Assembly: GCF_001718835.1 (NCBI RefSeq)
Contig: NZ_CP013444.1
Span: 806,001 to 870,000, forward strand
DNA length: 64,000 nt
Direction of reading: 5' to 3'
From: Burkholderia cepacia
GTDB taxonomy: Bacteria > Pseudomonadota > Gammaproteobacteria > Burkholderiales > Burkholderiaceae
The position numbers and the translations under genes are program-made. A model generated the notes under the pieces. It saw only the letters and a list, made by a program, of their open reading frames with translations. It ran no database searches and was not told the DNA's origin. Shown one piece after another: positions 17,137 through 26,261 of this stretch (position 1 is its first letter; every line of letters begins with the position of its first letter).

Positions 17137-18096
17137 ATGAAAATTTCCGTGCTCGTTCCGACCTATCGGCGCCCCGCCGACCTCGCGCGCTGCCTGCTGG
17201 CGCTGCAGCGGCAGCATCGGCTGCCCGACGAGGTGATCGTCGTCGCGCGCCCGGAGGACGATGCCACGCACGAACGGCTCGCCGATCCGGCGGTCGGCGG
17301 CGCGCTGCCGCTGCGCATCGTGCCGGTCGATGTGCCGGGCCAGGTCGCCGCGTTGAACAAGGGGCTCGACTCGGCGAACGGCGACATCGTCGCGATCACC
17401 GACGACGACGCGGCGCCGCATCCCGACTGGCTCGCCCGCGTCGAGTCGGCGTTCGAGGCCGACCCGCGCGTGGGCGCGGTCGGCGGGCGCGACTGGGTGC
17501 ACGAGAAGGGCCGCGTGCTCGACGAATCGCGCGAGCTCGTCGGCCAGCTCACGCTGTCGGGCAAGATCGTCGGCAATCATCACCTCGGCGTCGGCGGCAT
17601 GCGCGAAGTCGACATGCTGAAAGGCGCGAACATGAGCTACCGCCGTGCCGCGATCGAGCGGCTGCGCTTCGACACGCGGCTGCGCGGCGCCGGTGCGCAG
17701 GTGCACAACGACATGGGTTTCAGCATGCGCGTGCAGCGCGACGGCTGGAAGCTCGTCTACGACCCGGCGATCGCGGTCGATCATTTTCCGGCGGAACGCT
17801 TCGACGACGACCGGCGCGATGCCGCGTCGCTGAACGCGATCAGCAACGGCGCATACAACCTGCACCTGATCCTGCGCGAGCACCTGCCGCCCGTGCGGCG
17901 CGAAATCGCCTGGTGGTGGTGGACGCTGGTCGGTACGCGCGTCTATCCGGGCCTCGCGCACGTGCTGCTGTCGCTGCATACGGCGAAGCGCGAGCGGATC
18001 CGCGAGCACTGGCGCGCGGTGCGCCGCGGCGCGCGCGACGCCCGCCGCGCGAACCTTGCCCCCCACCGTGCGGCGATGCCGCCGGTGACGTCTTGA
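17137..18096 (+). CDS. bceG: GT2-family glycosyltransferase
   Basis: A 319-residue GT-A glycosyltransferase. It starts ISVLVPTYRRPADLARCLLALQRQ, has the metal-binding DDD motif in DIVAITDDDAAPHPDWL, and later MLKGANMSYRR and NDMGFSMRVQRDGW. An amphipathic or re-entrant hydrophobic stretch near residue 265 (EIAWWWWTLVGTRVYPG) suggests membrane association. It adds one sugar of the cepacian heptasaccharide on the cytosolic face; sequence alone does not say which. CAGGAG precedes the ATG. Confidence 0.9.
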   Translation: MKISVLVPTYRRPADLARCLLALQRQHRLPDEVIVVARPEDDATHERLADPAVGGALPLRIVPVDVPGQVAALNKGLDSANGDIVAITDDDAAPHPDWLARVESAFEADPRVGAVGGRDWVHEKGRVLDESRELVGQLTLSGKIVGNHHLGVGGMREVDMLKGANMSYRRAAIERLRFDTRLRGAGAQVHNDMGFSMRVQRDGWKLVYDPAIAVDHFPAERFDDDRRDAASLNAISNGAYNLHLILREHLPPVRREIAWWWWTLVGTRVYPGLAHVLLSLHTAKRERIREHWRAVRRGARDARRANLAPHRAAMPPVTS

Positions 18097-18128
18097 ACGG
18101 CTCGCGCGGCCAAATCTGGAGGACTCGC

Positions 18129-19268
18129 ATGACTGCGACGAAAGTGCACGTCCATCTGTTCCACGGCGCCGATCCGCGTACCTACCGGAAAGGCGAGAAC
18201 ATCGGCTGCCTGTACGGCTATCACCACGCCGAATCCGACGAATTCCGGCTGACCTATTCGCAGGACGGCGGCGAGGGCCGCGTCGCCAGCCTCGCGCGCC
18301 GCGCGCTGAAGGCGGCGCTCGGCTTCGACGTCGTGCATGCATGGCGCAACCGTGCCGCGCTGCTGAACACCGACGTGATCTGGACGCACACGGAGCAGGA
18401 GCACCTGGCCGCCTCGCTGATCCTGAAGCTGGCCGGCGCGCAGGGCAAGCGTCCGCTGCTGCTCGCGCAGAGCGTGTGGCTGTTCGACAAGTGGGGCAGC
18501 TTCGGCGGCCCGCGCCGCTGGCTGTACCGCAAGCTGATCGCGCGCGCCGACGCGCTGACCACGCTGGCCCGCGACAACGCCCAGTTGTGCCGCCGCTATC
18601 TGCATCGCGACGCGCTGTTCGTCCATTACGGGCTGAACACGCAGGATTTCCCGATCACGGAGCCGCAGCAATGGCAACCGAACCGGCCGCTGCGGATCGC
18701 GGCGATCGGCAACGACCGCGACCGCGACTGGCGCACGTTCCTCGCCGCGTTCGGCGGCGATGCGCGCTACGACGTGCGGCTGGCGACCCGGCGCCGCGTG
18801 CCGCGCGAGTGGCATGCGCCGAACGTGAAGATCGGCTCGGCGTCGGGGCTCGCGAAGCAGCACGAGCTGTACGCGTGGGCCGACGTGATCGTCGTGCCGC
18901 TGCGGCCGAACTTCCACGCGTCGGGCATCACCGTGATGCTCGAGGCGGCCGCGGTCGGCAAGCCGATGATCGTGTCCGACGTCGGCGGGCTCAGCGACTA
19001 CTTCCCGCACGACACGGCCGCCTATGTGCCGGCCTTCGACGCCCAGGCGATGCGCCAGGCCGCCGATCGCTTCGCGGCGGACCCGCGCCGCGCGCTCGCG
19101 ACCGCGCAGGCCGCGGCGGCGCGGCTGCGCGAGCGCGACCTGACCACGCAGGCGTTCGCCGAGCAGCACGTGCGGATCACGCGCGACATGCTGCGCCGGC
19201 GCCGGACGCCGGCGGCGGCGGGCCTGGCGATGCCGCTCGCGGATTCCCGTGCGTCGTCGTCGCGATGA
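18129..19268 (+). CDS. bceH: GT-B (GT4-like) glycosyltransferase
   Basis: A 379-residue GT-B fold enzyme. The C-terminal donor-binding half holds the family signature VVPLRPNFHASGITVMLEAAAVGKPMIVSDVGGLSDYF, with the retaining-enzyme Glu in MLEAAAVGKP. The acceptor half includes DVIWTHTEQEHLAASLIL. No membrane span or signal is seen. It starts 32 bp after bceG behind a TGGAGGACT ribosome site. Its stop overlaps the bceI start as ATGA. Confidence 0.9.
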   Translation: MTATKVHVHLFHGADPRTYRKGENIGCLYGYHHAESDEFRLTYSQDGGEGRVASLARRALKAALGFDVVHAWRNRAALLNTDVIWTHTEQEHLAASLILKLAGAQGKRPLLLAQSVWLFDKWGSFGGPRRWLYRKLIARADALTTLARDNAQLCRRYLHRDALFVHYGLNTQDFPITEPQQWQPNRPLRIAAIGNDRDRDWRTFLAAFGGDARYDVRLATRRRVPREWHAPNVKIGSASGLAKQHELYAWADVIVVPLRPNFHASGITVMLEAAAVGKPMIVSDVGGLSDYFPHDTAAYVPAFDAQAMRQAADRFAADPRRALATAQAAAARLRERDLTTQAFAEQHVRITRDMLRRRRTPAAAGLAMPLADSRASSSR

Positions 19269-20746
19269 GCACGGGTGCGATGAGTACGTCGATCGCCGCC
19301 GCTGAACCGTCCCGCGCGCGCCGCCGGTTTGCCGAGCCGAAGCACTGGGTCGGGCAGGCCGCGCTGTGGTCGTTTACCGCCGCGCTGATCGCCATTCACC
19401 AGGGCAAGGTGCTGACGCTCGCGTTTCCGGTGCTGGCCATCGCGGTCGGCATCTGGCTGTATTTCAAGAGCCCGGCGCGCTACGTCGGCTTCATGTGGTG
19501 GGTGTGGTTCCTGAGCCCGGAAGTGCGGCGTCTCGCCGACTGGTCGAAGGGCGCGTTCACGCCGACGAGCCTGATCCAGGTCGCGCCGCTCGCGGTGACG
19601 ATGATCGCCGGCCTGGGCTTGATCCGGCATTACCGCGTGCTTGCGCAGCGGCGCGGAATCCCGATCCTGCTGATGCTGTTCGGGCTCGCGTACGCGTATC
19701 TCGTCGGGATCGTGTCGAGCGGGGTGATGGCCGCGACCTACGACCTCGCGAACTGGGTGTACCCGGTGCTGATCGGTTTCCACATCATGGTCAACGCACG
19801 CGACTATCCCGAATACCGCGACGTGCTGCTGTCCACGTTCATGTGGGGCATGCTCGTGATGGGCCTGTACGGCGTCGTGCAGTACTTCGTGATGCCGCAG
19901 TGGGACGTGCTGTGGATGATCGGCTCCGACATGGGTTCGCAGGGCGAGCCGGTGCCGTACGGCGTGCGCGTGTTCAGCACGATGAATTCGTCCGGGCCGT
20001 TCGCGTTCGCGATCATGGGCGCGCTGGTGTTCGTGTTCGCCGCGCCGCAGAAGATCCGCTGGTTCGCGGGCGCGGCCGGCTTCGTGTCGTTCGCGCTGTG
20101 TCTCGTGCGCTCGACGTGGGGCGGCTGGGTGATCGCGCTCGCGATCCAGCTCGTGCAGTCGAGCAACCGCGTGCGGATGCGGATCCTGATCAGCGGCGTC
20201 GTGCTGGTCGGGCTGTGCGTGCCGCTGCTGACCGTCGGGCCGGTGGCCGACCGTCTCGGCGCGCGCCTGCAGTCGATCACGAACCTGAAGGACGACCGCA
20301 GCTACGACGACCGCAACAAGTTCTATGCGACCTTCGCGCAGACGGCGTTCACCGACGTCGCCGGCGAGGGGATGGGCGCGACGGGTGCATCCACGAAGCT
20401 GTCGAGCGACAGCGGCGAGCTCGGCAAGTACGGCAGCTTCGACAGCGGCGTGATGAACGTGCCGTTCGTGCTCGGCTGGCCCGGTACGCTGCTGTATCTC
20501 TCCGGCGTCGTGATGCTGTTCGGCCGCACGCTGCGCGCGGCGTTCAGGCTGCGCAAGGACAAGTTCGTCGGCGCGTGCCTGAGCCTGTGCCTGTCGACTT
20601 TCGCGATGCTCGTATTCACGAACTCGCTGATCGGCACGGGCGGCCTGCTGATGTTCACGGCCATTTTTTCGATACTAGCCGCGGCGCACTGGCAAAAGGC
20701 ACAACGCCTGCTGGCCGCCGCGCATTCACGGGGAGGCGACCATTGA
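19265..20746 (+). CDS. bceI: Wzy-like repeat-unit polymerase
   Basis: A 493-residue polytopic membrane protein with about 11 predicted spans. Examples are ALWSFTAALIAIHQG, LTLAFPVLAIAVGIWLYF, GIPILLMLFGLAYAYLVGIV and LLMFTAIFSILAAAHW. Large polar loops include the Wzy_C-like segment DDRNKFYATFAQTAFTDVAGEGMGATG. Topology, weak sequence identity and location point to the polymerase that joins lipid-linked repeat units at the periplasmic face. The start overlaps bceH by 4 bp and the stop overlaps the TTG start of bceJ. Confidence 0.88.
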   Translation: MSTGAMSTSIAAAEPSRARRRFAEPKHWVGQAALWSFTAALIAIHQGKVLTLAFPVLAIAVGIWLYFKSPARYVGFMWWVWFLSPEVRRLADWSKGAFTPTSLIQVAPLAVTMIAGLGLIRHYRVLAQRRGIPILLMLFGLAYAYLVGIVSSGVMAATYDLANWVYPVLIGFHIMVNARDYPEYRDVLLSTFMWGMLVMGLYGVVQYFVMPQWDVLWMIGSDMGSQGEPVPYGVRVFSTMNSSGPFAFAIMGALVFVFAAPQKIRWFAGAAGFVSFALCLVRSTWGGWVIALAIQLVQSSNRVRMRILISGVVLVGLCVPLLTVGPVADRLGARLQSITNLKDDRSYDDRNKFYATFAQTAFTDVAGEGMGATGASTKLSSDSGELGKYGSFDSGVMNVPFVLGWPGTLLYLSGVVMLFGRTLRAAFRLRKDKFVGACLSLCLSTFAMLVFTNSLIGTGGLLMFTAIFSILAAAHWQKAQRLLAAAHSRGGDH

Positions 20747-21927
20747 GAATCGCGATCGTCACGCACGTCGTGCGACATAACGACGGCCAGGGCCGCGTCA
20801 ATTACGAAATCGCGCGCGCGGCGCTGGCCGAGAACTACGAGGTCACGCTGGTTGCGTCGCACGTCGCGCCCGAGCTGCTGGCCGACCCGCGCGTGCGCTG
20901 GGTGCCGGTGAAGGTCGGCGGCTTCTGGCCGTCGAATCTCGTCAAGCAGCAGGTGTTCGCGCTGAAGAGCGCGGCCTGGCTGCGCGCGCACCGCAGCGAA
21001 TACGACGTGCTGCACGTGAACGGCTTCATCTCGTGGATCAAGGCCGACGTAAATACCGCGCACTTCGTGCACGGCGGCTGGTTCAAGAGTCCGTACTATC
21101 CGTTCGGGCCGACGAAGGGGCTGTGGTCGGCCTATCAGTACGTCTATACGCGCGTGAACACCACGCTCGAGCGCTGGGCGTACAAGCGCTCGCGCGCGAT
21201 CACGGCCGTGTCGCAGAAGGTGGCCGACGAGATCGCCGGGCTCGGCATCGACAGCCGCAAGATCAGCGTGATCTACAACGGCGTCGACGGCAGCGCGTTC
21301 GCCGGTGCGCAGGCCGACCGCGCGGCGTTCAAGCTGCCGGACGACGCGTTCCTGCTGCTGTTCGTCGGCGACCTGCGCACGCCGCGCAAGAACCTCGGCA
21401 CCGTGCTGAAGGCGCTGACGAAGCTGCCGGCGAACGTGCACCTCGCGGTGGCCGGCTATCTGCCCGGCAGCCCGTATCCGGAAGAGGCGCGCGCGCTCGG
21501 CATCGACGCGCGCGTGCATTTCCTCGGCCTCGTGAAAAACATGCCGACGCTGATGCGCTCGGTCGACGCCTACGTGTTCCCGTCGCGCTACGAAGCGATG
21601 AGCCTGTCGTTGCTGGAAGCGATGGCGGCCGGGCTACCGGTCGTCACCGCGCGTACGGCGGGCGGCGCCGAAATCATCACGCGCGAATGCGGGATCGTGC
21701 TGGAGGACCCGGACGATCCGGCCGCGCTCGCGCAGGCGATCGGCTCGCTCGCGGCGTCGCGCGACACGTGCCGCGCGATGGGCGACGCGGCCCGCGAATT
21801 GATGACCCGTTTCGGCTGGGCGCACATGGGCGCCCAGTATGTCGCGCTCTACCGGCGCATCGGCCAACCCACGCAGCCGTCCGCCTTCGAGCGGGTCGAG
21901 CATGCAGTGACGCAGGAGCAATCGTAA
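20743..21927 (+). CDS. bceJ: GT4-family glycosyltransferase (TTG start)
   Basis: A 394-residue GT-B enzyme. It starts RIAIVTHVVRHNDGQGRVNYEIARAAL. The donor site contains ISVIYNGVDGSAF, LLFVGDLRTPRKNLGTVLKAL and the EX7E motif YEAMSLSLLEAMAAGLPVV. The start is a TTG at 20743 overlapping the bceI stop as TTGA, with GGGGAGG 6 bases upstream; no nearby ATG fits. Coupled translation with bceI probably fixes its level. The sugar it transfers cannot be told from sequence. Confidence 0.9.
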   Translation: MRIAIVTHVVRHNDGQGRVNYEIARAALAENYEVTLVASHVAPELLADPRVRWVPVKVGGFWPSNLVKQQVFALKSAAWLRAHRSEYDVLHVNGFISWIKADVNTAHFVHGGWFKSPYYPFGPTKGLWSAYQYVYTRVNTTLERWAYKRSRAITAVSQKVADEIAGLGIDSRKISVIYNGVDGSAFAGAQADRAAFKLPDDAFLLLFVGDLRTPRKNLGTVLKALTKLPANVHLAVAGYLPGSPYPEEARALGIDARVHFLGLVKNMPTLMRSVDAYVFPSRYEAMSLSLLEAMAAGLPVVTARTAGGAEIITRECGIVLEDPDDPAALAQAIGSLAASRDTCRAMGDAARELMTRFGWAHMGAQYVALYRRIGQPTQPSAFERVEHAVTQEQS

Positions 21928-23090
21928 TGTCCCACTCTTCCCGGCCGATCAAATCGTTGCAGATCGGCATGCACTGGTTCCCCGAACGCGCGGGCGGCCT
22001 CGACCGGATGTACTACTCGCTCGTCGGCGCGCTGCCGGGCGCGGGTGTCGAGGTGCGCGGGCTCGTCGCCGGCTCGCCGAAAGTCTCCGACGACACGGGT
22101 GGCGCGATCCAGGGCTTCGGCCCTGCATCGGAGCCGCTCGCACGGCGGATGCTCGCCGCGCGACGCGCGCTGCGCGAGGAAGTCCGCAGCGAGCGGCCGG
22201 ACGTGATCTCGTCGCACTTCGCGCTCTACACGTTCCCGGGCCTCGACGTCACGCGCGGGATTCCGCAGGTGTCGCATTTCCAGGGGCCGTGGGCCGACGA
22301 AAGCCAGGTCGAGGGCGCCGCGTCGCTCGGCCAGCGCGCGAAGCGTTATCTCGAGCAGGCCGTCTATACGCGCTCGTCACGGCTGATCGTGCTGTCGCAG
22401 GCGTTCGGCCAGATCCTGACGAACCGCTACGGGATCGACCCGTCGCGTGTGCGCGTGATTCCCGGCTGCGTCGATACCGCGCAGTTCGACACGCCGCTCA
22501 CGCCTGCCGAGGCGCGGCACAAGCTGCAACTGCCGCAGGACCGGCCGATCGTGCTGGCCGTGCGCCGGCTCGTGCGGCGCATGGGGCTGGAGGACCTGAT
22601 CGACGCGATCGGCCTCCTCAAGCACCGTCACCCGGACGTGCTGCTGCTGATCGCCGGCAAGGGCAAGATCGGCGAGGAACTGCAGCAGCGCATCGATGCG
22701 GCGGGCCTGCAGGACAACGTGAAGCTGCTCGGCTTCGTGCCGGACAACCATCTCGCGGCGCTGTACCGCGCGGCGACGGTCAGCGTCGTGCCGACGGTCG
22801 CGCTCGAAGGCTTCGGGCTGATCACCGTCGAATCGCTCGCGTCCGGCACGCCCGTGCTGGTCACGCCGGTCGGCGGGCTGCCGGAGGCGGTGGCCGGGCT
22901 GTCCGACGATCTCGTGCTGCCGTCCACCGGCGCGGACGCGATCGCGGAAGGGCTCGGTGCCGCGCTGTCGGGCGCGATCACGCTGCCCGACGAGGCCGCG
23001 TGCAAGCGCTATGCACGCGATCATTTCGACAACGCGGTGATCGCGCGGCGCGTTGCCGGCGTGTACGAAGAGGCGATCCAGGCCGGTTGA
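21927..23090 (+). CDS. bceK: GT4-family glycosyltransferase
   Basis: A 387-residue GT-B enzyme closing the cepacian operon. The N-terminal half reads QIGMHWFPERAGGLDRMYYSLVGALPGAGVEV. The donor half has RVIPGCVDTAQF, LAVRRLVRRMGLEDLIDAI and the EX7E-type VALEGFGLITVESLASGTPVLVTPVGGLPE. The start overlaps the bceJ stop as TAATG. CAGGAG lies upstream. It converges with an MFS gene only 18 bp away, so read-through in that direction is possible. Confidence 0.9.
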   Translation: MSHSSRPIKSLQIGMHWFPERAGGLDRMYYSLVGALPGAGVEVRGLVAGSPKVSDDTGGAIQGFGPASEPLARRMLAARRALREEVRSERPDVISSHFALYTFPGLDVTRGIPQVSHFQGPWADESQVEGAASLGQRAKRYLEQAVYTRSSRLIVLSQAFGQILTNRYGIDPSRVRVIPGCVDTAQFDTPLTPAEARHKLQLPQDRPIVLAVRRLVRRMGLEDLIDAIGLLKHRHPDVLLLIAGKGKIGEELQQRIDAAGLQDNVKLLGFVPDNHLAALYRAATVSVVPTVALEGFGLITVESLASGTPVLVTPVGGLPEAVAGLSDDLVLPSTGADAIAEGLGAALSGAITLPDEAACKRYARDHFDNAVIARRVAGVYEEAIQAG

Positions 23091-23108
23091 GCGCCGCTGC
23101 GTTCGTCG

Positions 23109-24335
23109 TCAGCGCGCGCGTTTCAGCGTTGCCGCCCAGAACGCGAGCGCGGCGGTGCTGACCGCCGCGCCGAGCACGCAGACGCCCGTCCATCCGGCGC
23201 GCGCATACATCATCGTCGCCGCAATCGCGCCGAGCCCGCTGCCGGCCGAATAGAACAGCATGTAGCAGCCGACGAGGCGCGCGTGCGCATCGGGCCGTGT
23301 GCCGAGAATCATGCTCTGGTTGACGACGTGGACGGCCTGCCCGCCGACGTCGAGCAGCACGATGCCGACGATCAGCAGCGGAATCGACGAAGTCGTGAAC
23401 GCGAGCGGCAGCCACGACGCGACGAGCAGCGCGAGCGCGGCGCCGGTCGTCGTTTCGCCGCGCCCGCGATCCGCGAGCCGGCCCGCGCGGGCGGCGGCCG
23501 CCGCGCCCAGTGCGCCGACGAGGCCGAAGGCGCCGATCTGCGTATGCGACATCGCGTGCGGCGGCGCGCTCAGCGGCAGCACCAGTGCGCTCCAGAAGAT
23601 GCTGAATGCCGCGAACATCAGCAGCGCGAGCATGCCGCGCACCTGCAGCACGCGGTCGCGGCGCAGCAGGAAGCCCATCGATGCGAGCAGTGCCGCATAG
23701 CCGATGCGCTCGCGCGGCGCACGCGCGTCGGGCAGCAGCCGCGACAGCACGACCCCCATCACGATCGCGATCGCCGCCGACGCGAGATAGACGGCCCGCC
23801 AGCCCGCGATGTCGGTGACGACGCCGGCCAGCGAGCGTGCGGCCAGCAACCCGACCACGACACCGCCTTGCGCGGCGCCCACCACGCGCCCGCGTTCGCC
23901 GGCGCCCGCGAGCGCGGCCGAGCACGCGATCAGCCCTTGTGTCATCGCGGTGCCGAGCAGCCCGACCGCGACCATCCCCGCCAGCAGCGCGATGCGCGTC
24001 GACGATGCGGCGACGCCGATGCAGGCCGCCGTCAGCAACAGAAGCTGCACGGCGATCAGGCGCTTGCGGTTCAGCAGGTCGCCGAGGGGCACGACGAACA
24101 GCAGCGCGAGCGCACAGCCCAGCTGCGTCGCGGTGATGACGCCGCCGACGGCCGCCTGCGACACGCCGAAATCCCGCGCGATCGAATCGAGCAGCGGCTG
24201 CGCGTAGTAGACATTCGCGACACTGGCCGCGCAGCACGCGGCCAGCGACGCGACGCGCGCGGTCGACAGGCGGTTGCCCGCGGCATCGGCGTCGGGCGCG
24301 CGACCGGCCGTCGCTGAAGTCACGGAAGTATCCAT
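23109..24335 (-). CDS. MFS transporter (sugar/drug efflux type)
   Basis: A 408-residue major facilitator with 12 predicted helices. The loop 2-3 motif is LLFVVPLGDLLNRKRLIAVQ and the second-half counterpart AAAAARAGRLADRGRGE. The N-terminal segment CCAASVANVYYAQPLLDSIARDFGVSQAAVGGVITATQLGCALAL resembles YgaY/AraJ-like exporters. The ATG follows GAGGGG. It is divergent from an HxlR regulator across 99 bp containing a near-palindrome, so local repression by that regulator is likely. The substrate is unknown. Confidence 0.88.
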   Translation of the reverse strand: MDTSVTSATAGRAPDADAAGNRLSTARVASLAACCAASVANVYYAQPLLDSIARDFGVSQAAVGGVITATQLGCALALLFVVPLGDLLNRKRLIAVQLLLLTAACIGVAASSTRIALLAGMVAVGLLGTAMTQGLIACSAALAGAGERGRVVGAAQGGVVVGLLAARSLAGVVTDIAGWRAVYLASAAIAIVMGVVLSRLLPDARAPRERIGYAALLASMGFLLRRDRVLQVRGMLALLMFAAFSIFWSALVLPLSAPPHAMSHTQIGAFGLVGALGAAAAARAGRLADRGRGETTTGAALALLVASWLPLAFTTSSIPLLIVGIVLLDVGGQAVHVVNQSMILGTRPDAHARLVGCYMLFYSAGSGLGAIAATMMYARAGWTGVCVLGAAVSTAALAFWAATLKRAR

Positions 24336-24353
24336 CGTTGCCCCTCGTGCAAA

Positions 24354-24396
24354 GTAGTTGCAAATTGAAACTGGTGTGAGTGTAGGAAAAGTAGTT
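24354..24396. promoter_or_regulatory. Candidate HxlR operator between MFS and HxlR genes
   Basis: AGTTGCAAATTGAAACT (24356-24372) is palindromic with one mismatch per 8-base arm. The hexamer GTAGTT starts it at 24354 and recurs at 24391, 37 bp away. Both lie in the 99-bp divergent promoter region. Confidence 0.4.
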
Positions 24397-24434
24397 TTAA
24401 AATGCAACCTGTTGACGTGTGAGCGGAGGAACGG

Positions 24435-24896
24435 ATGGCCAAGCAGAAAAGTCTTGCGGATTCGCCGTGCCCGGTGGCACGGGCGACCGATATCGTCGGC
24501 GATCGCTGGGCATTGCTGATCGTGCGCGATGCGTTCGACGGCGTACGCCGGTTCGGCGATTTCCGCGCGAGCCTCGGCGTCGCGAGCAACATCCTGTCCG
24601 ACCGGCTCAGGATGCTCGTGGCTGCGGGCGTGTTCGACGTCGTGCCGGCGTCGGACGGCAGCGCGTATCAGGAGTACGCGCTGACCAAAAAGGGCGAAGG
24701 GCTGTTCCCGGTGATCGTGATGCTGCGGCAGTGGGGCGAGGCGAACCTGTTCGCGCGAGGCGAGCCGCATTCGGTGCTGGTCGACCGCCAGACGGGGCGC
24801 GCGATCCGCAAGCTCGCGCTGCGCCACGACGACGGCCGGCCGGTGAAGGCGGGCGAGACGGTCGTCAGGAAGGTCGGCGGCGACGGCCAGGCCTGA
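24435..24896 (+). CDS. HxlR-family transcriptional regulator
   Basis: A 153-residue winged-helix regulator of the HxlR (MarR-like) type. CPVARATDIVGDRWALLIVRDAFDGVRRFGDFRASLGVASNILSDRLRMLVAAGVFDVVP contains the N-terminal Cys12, helix-turn-helix and wing start. Such cysteines sense electrophiles or disulfide stress in HypR/QorR relatives; whether Cys12 does so here is not known. GCGGAGGAACG precedes the ATG. Divergent pairing with the MFS exporter suggests that it controls the exporter and itself. Confidence 0.9.
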   Translation: MAKQKSLADSPCPVARATDIVGDRWALLIVRDAFDGVRRFGDFRASLGVASNILSDRLRMLVAAGVFDVVPASDGSAYQEYALTKKGEGLFPVIVMLRQWGEANLFARGEPHSVLVDRQTGRAIRKLALRHDDGRPVKAGETVVRKVGGDGQA

Positions 24897-25107
24897 TGAC
24901 GGTCTTGCCGAGCTCGAGGCGCGGCAGGCGCAGCATTCCCGGCTGCAATTCATGGTGATCCAGGCCGCGCACGGCGGATACGTGAGCCACTTCAAGCGCG
25001 ACGTCTTTCCGTGGCGGCATCTGGTTCAGCAGGATCCCGGCGAAGCGTGACGACGAAGGCCGGCGCTGACGGCCGCGACGATGCGCGCGAACGCGCGAAT
25101 CAGCCGC
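24897..25107. other. Gap between HxlR and AraC genes
   Basis: This 211-bp stretch separates two convergent regulators. A rightward frame from 24898 to 25050 can be read (ending KRDVFPWRHLVQQDPGEA) but lacks a credible start and ribosome site, so no gene is called. No clear terminator hairpin with a U-tract was seen. Confidence 0.4.
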
Positions 25108-25887
25108 TCAATGACGATCGCCGCGCCAGCGACCCGGCGCGACGCCGAAGCGCTTCGTGAACGCGTGCGTGAACGTGCTCTGATCCGCGAAGCCGACCAT
25201 CCCGGCGATATCGACGAGCGGATGCCGGCCGTCCGCGAGCAGGATCACGGCCGCGTCGAGACGCAGCCGCTGCAGGTAGCGATGCGGCGTTTCGCCGAAC
25301 GCATCGACGAACAGCTGATGAAAGCGGCGCATCCCGTAGCCGCAGTGCGCGGCGAGATCGGCGATGCGCAGCGGCTCGGCGAGCCGCGCGCGCAGCCAGC
25401 GGTCGATGCGCGCGAAATCGAGGCCCGCCGCGGGCGCTGCCGCTGCGAGGCCGCCGCCGCCCAGCAGTGCGCCGCACAGCCGGGCGGCGGCCTGCCACTG
25501 GAAACGGTGCGCGGCCGCGCGCTGCGCGTCGCCGGCCGCGGCGTCGAGCCGTTCGGCGGCGGCCGCGACCCGCGCGACCAGCGACGTCAGGGCCGGATCG
25601 ATTGCCACGGCGCGCGCGCTGTCGAACAGCCGCTGCGGCACCGCGAGCGACGCGAGGGGAAGATTGAGCACGAGCTGGCGATTCTCGCCGAGGCCCGCGT
25701 AATCGTGGCGCGCGCCGGCTGGAACCAGCCAGGCGCGGTGCCGGTCGAGCCGCTGGCTGACGCCGTCCACCGCCATCACCATCGCGCCGTCGATGCCGAG
25801 CACGATCTGGTGAAAGTCGTGCACGTCCGACGCTTCGAGCGCGTCGTAGCGTTGCAGCGCGACGGTGGGGGACGCGACGCGTTCCAT
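25108..25887 (-). CDS. AraC-family transcriptional regulator
   Basis: A 259-residue regulator. The N-terminal cupin-like AraC-binding part is FHQIVLGIDGAMVMAVDG...RAWLVPAGARHDYAG. The C-terminal domain has two helix-turn-helix units: RIADLAAHCGYGMRRFHQLFVDAFGETPHRYLQRLRLDAA and PLVDIAGMVGFADQSTFTHAFTKRFGVAPGRWR. The cupin pattern resembles regulators of the FeaR/NimR-like group, but the ligand is unknown. The nearest likely target is not obvious. It lies 32 bp before the FKBP gene reading the same way, so the two might be cotranscribed. Confidence 0.88.
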   Translation of the reverse strand: MERVASPTVALQRYDALEASDVHDFHQIVLGIDGAMVMAVDGVSQRLDRHRAWLVPAGARHDYAGLGENRQLVLNLPLASLAVPQRLFDSARAVAIDPALTSLVARVAAAAERLDAAAGDAQRAAAHRFQWQAAARLCGALLGGGGLAAAAPAAGLDFARIDRWLRARLAEPLRIADLAAHCGYGMRRFHQLFVDAFGETPHRYLQRLRLDAAVILLADGRHPLVDIAGMVGFADQSTFTHAFTKRFGVAPGRWRGDRH

Positions 25888-25919
25888 CGGGCGGACGGCG
25901 GACGGCGGGCCGTGGGGCG

Positions 25920-26261
25920 TCAGATGGCGAGCAGTTCGACTTCGAACACGAGCGTCGCATTCGGCGGAATCACGCCGCCAGCGCCGCGCGGGCCGTAGCC
26001 GAGTTGCGGCGGGATCGTCAGGCGACGCACGCCGCCGACCTTCATGCCCTGTACGCCTTCGTCCCAGCCCTTGATGACCATGCCGCCGCCGAGCACGAAC
26101 GCGAACGGGTCGTTGCGATCCTTGCTCGAATCGAATTTCTGACCGTCGGTCAGCCAGCCCGTGTAGTGGACGCTGACGGTCTGGCCGGCTTGCGCTACGT
26201 CGCCGGTGCCTTCGGTCAGGTCTTCGTATTTGAGGCCCGATTCGGTCGTGATGACAGACAT
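25920..26261 (-). CDS. FKBP-type peptidyl-prolyl cis-trans isomerase (short Mip-like)
   Basis: A 113-residue single-domain FKBP without signal peptide. Key motifs are TVSVHYTGWLTDGQKFDSS, PFAFVLGGGMVIKGWDEGVQGMKVGG, RRLTIPPQLGYGPRGAGG and IPPNATLVFEVELL, which include the Tyr, Asp, Trp and Phe of the active site. From memory the sequence is almost identical to the B. pseudomallei Mip protein, which contributes to virulence there. It catalyses prolyl isomerisation in the cytosol or after unconventional export. AGGAGAAGTC precedes the ATG. Confidence 0.95.
   Translation of the reverse strand: MSVITTESGLKYEDLTEGTGDVAQAGQTVSVHYTGWLTDGQKFDSSKDRNDPFAFVLGGGMVIKGWDEGVQGMKVGGVRRLTIPPQLGYGPRGAGGVIPPNATLVFEVELLAI

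Noticed and set aside
24898..25050. Gene remnant ending KRDVFPWRHLVQQDPGEA
   Set aside because: The open frame is about 150 bp with no start or ribosome site and no recognisable family. Chance cannot be excluded.
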